From the NCBI GenBank assembly GCA_035578905.1, contig JAQJVL010000104.1:1984001-2048000 (forward strand): a stretch of 64,000 nucleotides of DNA, in the 5' to 3' direction. Positions 57,840 to 64,000 of the stretch are shown piece after piece. A model generated the notes under the pieces. That model saw only the letters and a program-made list of their open reading frames with translations, made no database searches and had not been told where the DNA came from. Both the position numbers and the translations under genes were made by a program. The stretch comes from Stictocephala bisonia. Its lineage: Eukaryota; Arthropoda; Insecta; Hemiptera; Membracidae. Each line of letters begins with the position of its first letter. The stretch's first letter is position 1.

Positions 57840-60800
57840 GTGAGTGGTCACTGAAAGTAAAAAAAACGTATAAAATATCTTCTTTTAATATTGTTTAATT
57901 TTAGGAGATAAAGCAAAGCAGAAGAGATAAAGTGTTAAGGAAGAAAAGCTTTGTCATATGTTTATGGATTTAAATTTACTATTAAAGTTCTCATTTAAAT
58001 AATATAAAAATTCCTTCATAAATAAAGCTTCTTTTCTAGTGAGGGTTGATGCAGATTATTTTTAGGGCACTCTCGTATTCGTAAATAACATATTAAATTG
58101 GCATGTAAGATTTATTTAGTTTTAAACAAATTAATGAAGTCAAAACATTCTTTGGACTTGTAATCTATGATAATAACAATTTAAAGACTTTACCAAAGCC
58201 GCTAACAAGCTTGTTGATAAAAAAATTTTTTTGTATAATTTTACTGTATACACTTGGCAAACACACCTCCTTGGACTCACTTTCCAGCTCTATGGACATG
58301 GCTTGTCCCTATGGAGGGAATGACCCATTACTCCCTACCATTTATTCAAAATGGCATTTGCTATTTTACAAAATCCTGTTTTCCGCTGAAAACCCAGACG
58401 TACATCGTTAAGTAGGATTAAAAATATAATGTGTGGCCTTTTTTAATAAAGCATAATAAAAATATAATTGGTGTTGACCCTCTCGCCCACCAAAGCATGT
58501 GCAGTATTACATCCATAGAAGCAAAAAAAAAAATAGATAAATAAATAGATAAACTTCCTATATGTGATGAAACGAGCTTAGTGTGGCTGCTGATACGCAG
58601 CTAGTATTCTTACAGTATAGTTATTATAATAATGGCCTAAAATATTTTAAATTTATTTACATTTGTTGCAGTTGGAAGAATCATCAGCTGGAGAACCTGT
58701 AAGTTAATTATTAAATGTCTGTATCTTTCACTGGCGTGGCCACATCCGAATTCACTAGAAACGTTGGGTGCTTAGAAAACACTAAAATTTGTCAAGGCCA
58801 ACCAGGTATAAAACCATCAAAAATTGCCAGCGGCTTCCCTCGCTCGACTTAATTAGTTAGAGGCATGAAAGACTGCTTGTGAAGCAAGAGAGAAATAATA
58901 CCCGGATGATTGCATTAAATCAAAGCATGTCAAAATACACATAGCTAAACAATGTACCTATTTACGTTCATAAATATTTAAAAGTATTTTCTTTTTTAAG
59001 TTGGTTTAATGCTGACATCGTAATATTGCTGTAATATTTTAAGTTTTATCTAGAACATAATAAAAGATGTTTGTGATTGTACCTACCTTTATATGATTGT
59101 TCAGTATTTGGGTTTATTCTATGAATTTTTAATCTTTATAAATCATTGTTTGGTTTCATATAATCCAATTTTGCCTTTGCTTTAGATTTTCGTATTTTTG
59201 ATTGTAAGAACTCTTAATACTATAGACAGTAATAATTTTCATTTTTACATTTAATTTTTGTATTGTTTCCTATAGTGCTCCTACAATGCCAATGCTCATA
59301 ATTTTTAGTTTTTCTTGTAATATTTATTATAAAATCTAATGACAATGTATTACTGTGAACATTTGATACCAGTTTGGAAATACAATTGTTTACTAATTTT
59401 ATACTCCAAATGAAAGTGGGAAGATATTGAAGGCATTGCTGCTGCCTCATTATATTCATCTAATTTTAGTACAATTGTTATATCATAGACCTTACATTTA
59501 TAAAAAGTCTATGATTATATAATTTGGATCCAATTGCTCATAATTTGGATAGTGTCATTTAACATTTTCTAACTGTATTTTTATACAGTTAGAAAATGTT
59601 TCCCTTTTTGGATTGGCAGATATGATTTGTGAAAAAAAATTCTCCTAGCAATATAAAAGCAGACTGAATTAGCTTCACAAGAATGAACAGCAGCGTAACA
59701 AAATAAATAACAAGAACTCTATGGTACACAGTCAAAGAGCACCTTAATCAGTGAATTGCCAAGTGCAACAGTTCGTATATTGTATAGATAATAGACCATT
59801 CTTATTATTCTCTTTTGTGTAAAGATATCCTTATATGAAAATTTTCTATATATTTATTTAAATTTTAATTTTTCATTTAAGGATTAATCTATACATCAAT
59901 AATTCCTTCAGGAAGTTAATAATGTCTGGTAGCCAATCATGCGTTATAGGGGAAAGGGAGTTAGCTGGTAAATTTGTATATCTTCTATTGGCATTTTCTA
60001 TATCTGTTTTGACCCTGGTAAATTTTTATGTATTTTAAAGAACCAACAAACATTCCTGGTGAATATGGATGCAGCTACTGTATTACTCCATGTCTTTTTC
60101 ATTATATCATAATTCACTATGTGTGTAAATTTTATTTTAAAAAAATGAAATAACAAAGGAAGTACTGTTCATTAGCCCCTAATTTATTTTACTTCACATT
60201 TATCTTATTATATTTATTAAAATATTGATATCTTACACAAAATCTACTAACATTAAATAAGGTATAATACTGTATTTTATTGAGTGTATTTACTTTTTAA
60301 GAATCTTTCGTTAGTGTCCATTAAAATTGTAAAGAGAAAAATAGATGAAACAGAAAAAAGTTAATATAATTCTTTATTAATTACACTTTAGTGTAAAGTG
60401 CTATTAACAAAAATAACTAACTACTTAGCGAATATATAAAATATTTCGCTAAGTAGTTAGCTAAAATATTTTATATATTCGCTAACTAACTAAAAAATAA
60501 CTAATGCTAAACTAACTACTTAGCTAAAAATTCAGTTTAAAACCATCAACGCTGATTGTATGATTAAGTTATGATTAGAAATATTATAAATTGCAACATT
60601 TTAAAAACAATTAAGTAAATTGTAATTTTATAAAACCCATAGAAATGAAAGTTTATTTGGACAATCAATATGAATTTTGTCAGAGTAAAAAAATATTAAG
60701 AAAATTATACATTCAAAATTGGTATAAACTAAGACAAATAATTAAATGGAAGGTACAAAAAGGTTTATCAAACTTGGTTGTGATAATAACAAAGTTTTGT

Positions 60801-63574
60801 TATAGTTATTATTAAAATGTTAAGCAAACACATAAAAATTGTGTTATTTTTTAGTATTCGGTTTTTATTTTAAAGCTTAAATCCTTTCTGAATAAAAATA
60901 TTTGAATATTGGTAATGACTTGGTTGGATAGGCAATAATTGTATGAATAAAACATACAAATTATTTTAAGGACCTGAAATAAAAACTGAACTGAATTTTA
61001 TCTCATTAAAATTAAATATTTTGGGACCCTTTGAGTTCATAAACCACATAGAGGAATGTTGAAGATGTTTGACCAAGCCTATGAAGACTTATACATTATC
61101 TGTATTTGCTTCATTTCGTGGCAAATAAATCAATTAAATTCAATTGTAGTGGAAAAGTGAGAGCTAAACCATCCTTATCTAGTGGAATAGCCTTGTTTAC
61201 CTACTTTCTGAACTACACTTCATACATAAATGGGATCCATCAGTGTTAAAAAAAAATGTTCTACCTTACTTTATTTAACAACACTTAGTTTTAGGCACCT
61301 TAACCATTTTGCATTCAGTTGAAAAAAACATCGTAATTCCAGAATTAAAAGTTATGTTATTTCTTTAAGGTTTAAATGGCACATGCATCATTAGCTCTAA
61401 ACTTGCCAAAAAAATTATTAGGCACAAATCAGCTGTTTTGAACAAGAGACAAACAAAAACACCAAAGCCATTTTATGTAACTAACTGCCTTCCGACCAGA
61501 GTCAACTTAATGTCTATCTGAAGAAATATTTTGGTCGGTAGAAATTTAAATAAATGTAACTTCCCAATAACCAATCAGAATCAGGTGTTAGGATGCTTCA
61601 TCTTTAACAGCCAACCACTTATCAAATCAGCTGAGGAGCAGTGAATCAAAAACATCTATAGTATAAAAAAAAAACCACAGTATAAAACACCCAGTAGCGA
61701 CACTCCTATTAGTTGCTGTGGGTCTAGTGCGATGCTAGCGCACCTAAGGGCAGGAGCATAAACTACACCCCAATACCATAGTATAAACAAAACATAGTAA
61801 AGGAAAAATATAGTAACATACGCAAAAGCGCCTTGACAGTCAATTAATCATCATTCATTTGACATTTACTTATAACAGCTGTGGATGTAAATAATACAGA
61901 AATACGCGCTTCTCGCTCCCTTCGCTACGAGCGCTAGTGCCGTACTTGTCGCAAACTTTGTAGCGGAGTGTCGCTATTGGCTGTTTTATAATGTGGATGT
62001 ACAGTACAATAAGCTGCAAATAAAGTCATGTTTATAGTTCTATGCAATTGGAAACAGAAAATTACATACAACATCTAAAAAAAAACCACGTCTTGAAAAC
62101 TTAAATATTCCTAAATAATTATGATGTAGACTTTCCTTCAAATGTCAGTTTTCAGCAAGTACTTGTAGAGTCTGTAAAAATGTTTTCTTTATCCTCCAAA
62201 ATTTATTTCAGAAATTCAAAGATAGGCTTACTGTAATTATATGGTAACTAGGGAACATCTCTGCACGTGCCAGCTCTATCAGTCACTAAGCTGACCTCGG
62301 CCTTCAGCCTCACTAATGCCGAATAGTAGTCCTACTCGCTGTGCTTATTATACCTCAGGCTTTGGACTCAGACTGTGAATATATTAACATTAGTGGGTTA
62401 ACTGGATTATTATATTCAACAGAAAAATATCTAGTATTGTTTTTCTTTTTTTACCTTTTTTAATTTAACATCGGTCTATTGTTAATGTTCTTCTCATAAC
62501 ATTAAGAATTTCTTTTAGTGGCTATTTCAAAAAAGTATTTGCTTAGCAAATATTTATGATAAAATATCTGCATTTCCTCAAAATTTCAAGCTAAGGAAAA
62601 GTACTAACACCAGCATAAACGTTATAAACATAAACAGCTGTTAAATGTATTGATAAAAACACTACAGTGATATGAAATCATTAGATTTTCTAAAGCTATT
62701 GCAGAGCTTAAGACCTTTTTAACATTTCTGATTTTTCCCACCATTCTTAGCCCTTAAGCTTGAAAATAAAGCTAATCAAGCTATTTTATCTTCTTTGTAT
62801 ATATTGGCTAGTAAAGCCAAAATACCTACGTACTAGCCAAAATACCTACGTACTAGCCAAAATACCAACATACTAGCCAAAATACCTACATACTAACCAA
62901 AATACCTACCAACTAGCCAAAATAACTACATACTAGCCAAAATACCTACTTACTAGCCAAAATACCTACGTACTAGCCAAAATACCTACATACTAGCCAA
63001 AATACCTACATACTAGCCAAAATACCTACGAACTAGCCAAAATAACTACATACTAGCCAAAATACCTACTTACTAGCCAAAATACCTACACACTAGCCAA
63101 AATACCTATATACTAGCCAAAATACAACTTAATTTACTGATGAAATCCAATTACTTTAATTATTTCTAGTACTAATGTTTCTTAACCATTGACAAGCCTT
63201 ATATTATTGTGATTTGTTCTCTTGGGCTGATAAAGAATTTCATTTCGATATTCTCTTGGGGTATTGACTAAAAAACTGTTTTATAGTTTTGAATGATATA
63301 GTTTCTCTTTTTTGAATGCATTCTATTTGGATTCTAATTTTTGTCTTCATATCGTAAATCCAAGTATTTATTTATGTGTGTGGAAAACTTAGCTAGTTAA
63401 TTCATGCTTCATTCTCATTTTTTTAGCTCTAATACTAATTAAACTGACAAAACTACATTAATGTATGTTCTTTAACATCAACATTACACTCTAAGTAAAG
63501 TGTTTTGCTCATGTATGTACCAGAGAAAGAAGAAAAGATGGGGGAAGAAGTGTGAGCCAGTCAACAGTTTTCTG
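57789..63574 (+). CDS. Small secreted peptide precursor, first three exons (3' end outside window)
   Basis: Exons 57789-57839 (17 codons), 58672-58698 (9 codons) and 63524-63574 (17 codons) join in phase 0. Exon 1 is a signal peptide: MKTA followed by a hydrophobic IILFSLTLVFLTL. Exon 2 adds LEESSAGEP, and its acidic, small-residue character suits a signal cleavage site and propeptide. Exon 3 is RKKKRWGKKCEPVNSFL: a polybasic RKKKR that a furin-type protease could cut, then one cysteine. It ends at another GTGAGT donor, so more exons with the remaining cysteines are expected to the right of the window. I do not recognise the family; a neuropeptide, a cystine-knot peptide or an antimicrobial/venom-like peptide are all possible. 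The short second exon and the 4.8-kb intron are the weak points. Confidence 0.5.
58469..58510 (+). repeat. Lone degenerate unit of the dispersed minisatellite
   Basis: GTGTTGACCCTCTCGCCCAC, then CAAAGCATGTGCAGTATTAC, lines up with one unit of the arrays (GTATTGACCCACCCGCCCAC, CATACACGTACAGTGGTA). It sits in intron 1 of the peptide gene. Confidence 0.5.
58672..58698 (+). CDS. Secreted peptide exon 2 (27 bases)
   Basis: Acceptor TTGTTGCAG at 58671, donor CCT|GTAAGT at 58699. Both sites are close to consensus and keep the frame. Confidence 0.45.
59561..59600. repeat. Perfect 18-bp hairpin
   Basis: AACATTTTCTAACTGTAT and its exact complement with a TTTT loop. It is shorter than a typical microRNA precursor; the role is unknown. 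Confidence 0.85.
60417..60482. repeat. Nested palindrome (CTAACTACTTAGCGAA)
   Basis: CTAACTACTTAGCGAA at 60417-60432 and its exact complement at 60445-60460 enclose 12 bases. The inner GCGAATATATAAAATATTT is inverted again at 60461-60482. Another ACTAACTACTTAGCTAAAA follows at about 60511. Confidence 0.85.
61675..61996. mobile_element. 322-bp MITE-like element with about 32-bp terminal inverted repeats
   Basis: Left end CCACAGTATAAAACACCCAG then TAGCGACACTCC; the right end read in reverse is CCACATTATAAAACAGCCAA then TAGCGACACTCC. The interior has no frame and contains a hairpin-like CTCCCTTCGCTACGAGCGCT. No transposase is present, so it is non-autonomous if mobile. Confidence 0.75.
62807..63125. 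repeat. 20-bp tandem repeat, about 16 copies
   Basis: The unit is TACTAGCCAAAATACCTACG. Variation clusters at the last two bases and at CCTAC/ACTAC, and a block of units ending GAACTAGCC, AACTACA, CTTACTAG appears twice, indicating duplication of several units at once. Confidence 0.95.
63524..63574 (+). CDS. Secreted peptide exon 3 (polybasic site and first cysteine)
   Basis: Acceptor ATGTACCAG at 63523, donor CTG|GTGAGT at 63575. The exon continues the frame of exon 2. Confidence 0.42.
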
Positions 63575-63649
63575 GTGAGTAAAATTCTTCCAGGACTTTC
63601 TTCTTCCATGTATTTACAAGGAAAGGGAATACTAACTATTAGAGTTTTA

Positions 63650-63795
63650 GGTTAAGGGCCGCCCCTAAATTACGTAACTCTAAAATCGGCTTTTTCAGGC
63701 TCCCCCTCCTCCGTGTAATGGACTTGTAAAGGTAATACTAAATCCCCCTCAAAAATTATGTAACGCTGTCACTAACCCCCCTCTCCCTCTAGTTT
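63650..63795. repeat. Possible transposon-derived repeat (GGGCCGCCCCTAAATTACGT)
   Basis: GGGCCGCCCCTAAATTACGT, C-rich runs, then AAAATTATGTAACGCTGTCA resembles a widespread insect repeat type with C-rich runs next to (T)TACGTAA-like sequence. This is from memory of the pattern, without a second copy in the window. Confidence 0.3.
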
Positions 63796-64000
63796 TTGTC
63801 ATCCACTTTCATGCATATTTTTATTTATGATAAAGTCATTGTTTAGACTTACTTTTGCTTACTTACATCTGTTTGTTTTCTAATGGGGGAGGTGGTAGAA
63901 TATATATCTAACTTTAATATCTTTTCAAAAAAATCTTGTATTTTACTGGACAACAATAAAATTTTGTAAATGAATCCAAACAAATGCTGATGTTATTAAG

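Larger units (their letters stand above)
58699..63523. other. Second intron of the peptide gene, or intergenic DNA
   Basis: 4.8 kb of AT-rich sequence with two hairpins, a MITE-like element and a 20-bp array (listed separately). No other exon is recognised. Confidence 0.4.

Overview
The window looks like a repeat-dense, AT-rich nuclear segment of an arthropod, most likely insect, genome. The reasons are spliced genes with GT-AG introns, (CCTAA)n blocks (the insect-type TTAGG telomere motif), several families of decayed non-LTR retrotransposons, tRNA-derived SINEs, hAT- and MITE-like remnants, and very abundant minisatellites. A hemipteran-like genome is a guess; I cannot identify the species from the sequence.

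Layout. 1-5.6 kb is mostly featureless AT-rich DNA with a pair of inverted short repeats. 5.6-6.1 kb is a minisatellite whose unit polarity flips half way. 7.9-10.5 kb is a 65/68-bp satellite carrying an E-box in nearly every unit. 10.6-24.8 kb holds LINE reverse transcriptase fossils (about 11, 21.3 and 23.5 kb), 37-, 31- and 71-bp arrays, a tRNA-derived SINE, a hAT transposase fossil, a telomere-like block flanked by inverted triplicated boxes, and a 430-bp MITE-like element. 26.2-31.5 kb is one large imperfect palindrome whose arms each contain a SINE, a minisatellite, unique sequence and TTAGG-type repeats. 32.3-33.2 kb is another broken LINE. 33.7-44 kb carries SINE copies, a possible 5' untranslated exon (37.4-37.7 kb) and another large minisatellite.

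The only clear host gene is a six-coding-exon, 480-residue major facilitator sugar transporter of the Tret1/SLC2 type (47306-52806, plus). Its exons join in frame with matched intron phases. Its last intron contains a nearly perfect 450-bp palindrome. A second, smaller gene begins at 57.8 kb (plus): a TATA/initiator promoter, a signal-peptide exon, a 9-codon exon and an exon with a polybasic site followed by a cysteine. It appears to continue past the right edge. A possible terminal exon of an unidentified minus-strand gene lies at 54.2-54.5 kb.

The unusual content is structural. One family of dispersed C-rich/G-rich minisatellites, with a core around ACGTACAGT followed by TTGACCCACCC, appears in arrays at 5.6, 27, 29, 30, 30.5 and 43 kb and as a lone unit at 58.5 kb. 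It flips polarity, sits inside a SINE and occupies both arms of the large palindrome. Most open reading frames in those arrays are artefacts of stop-free repeats.
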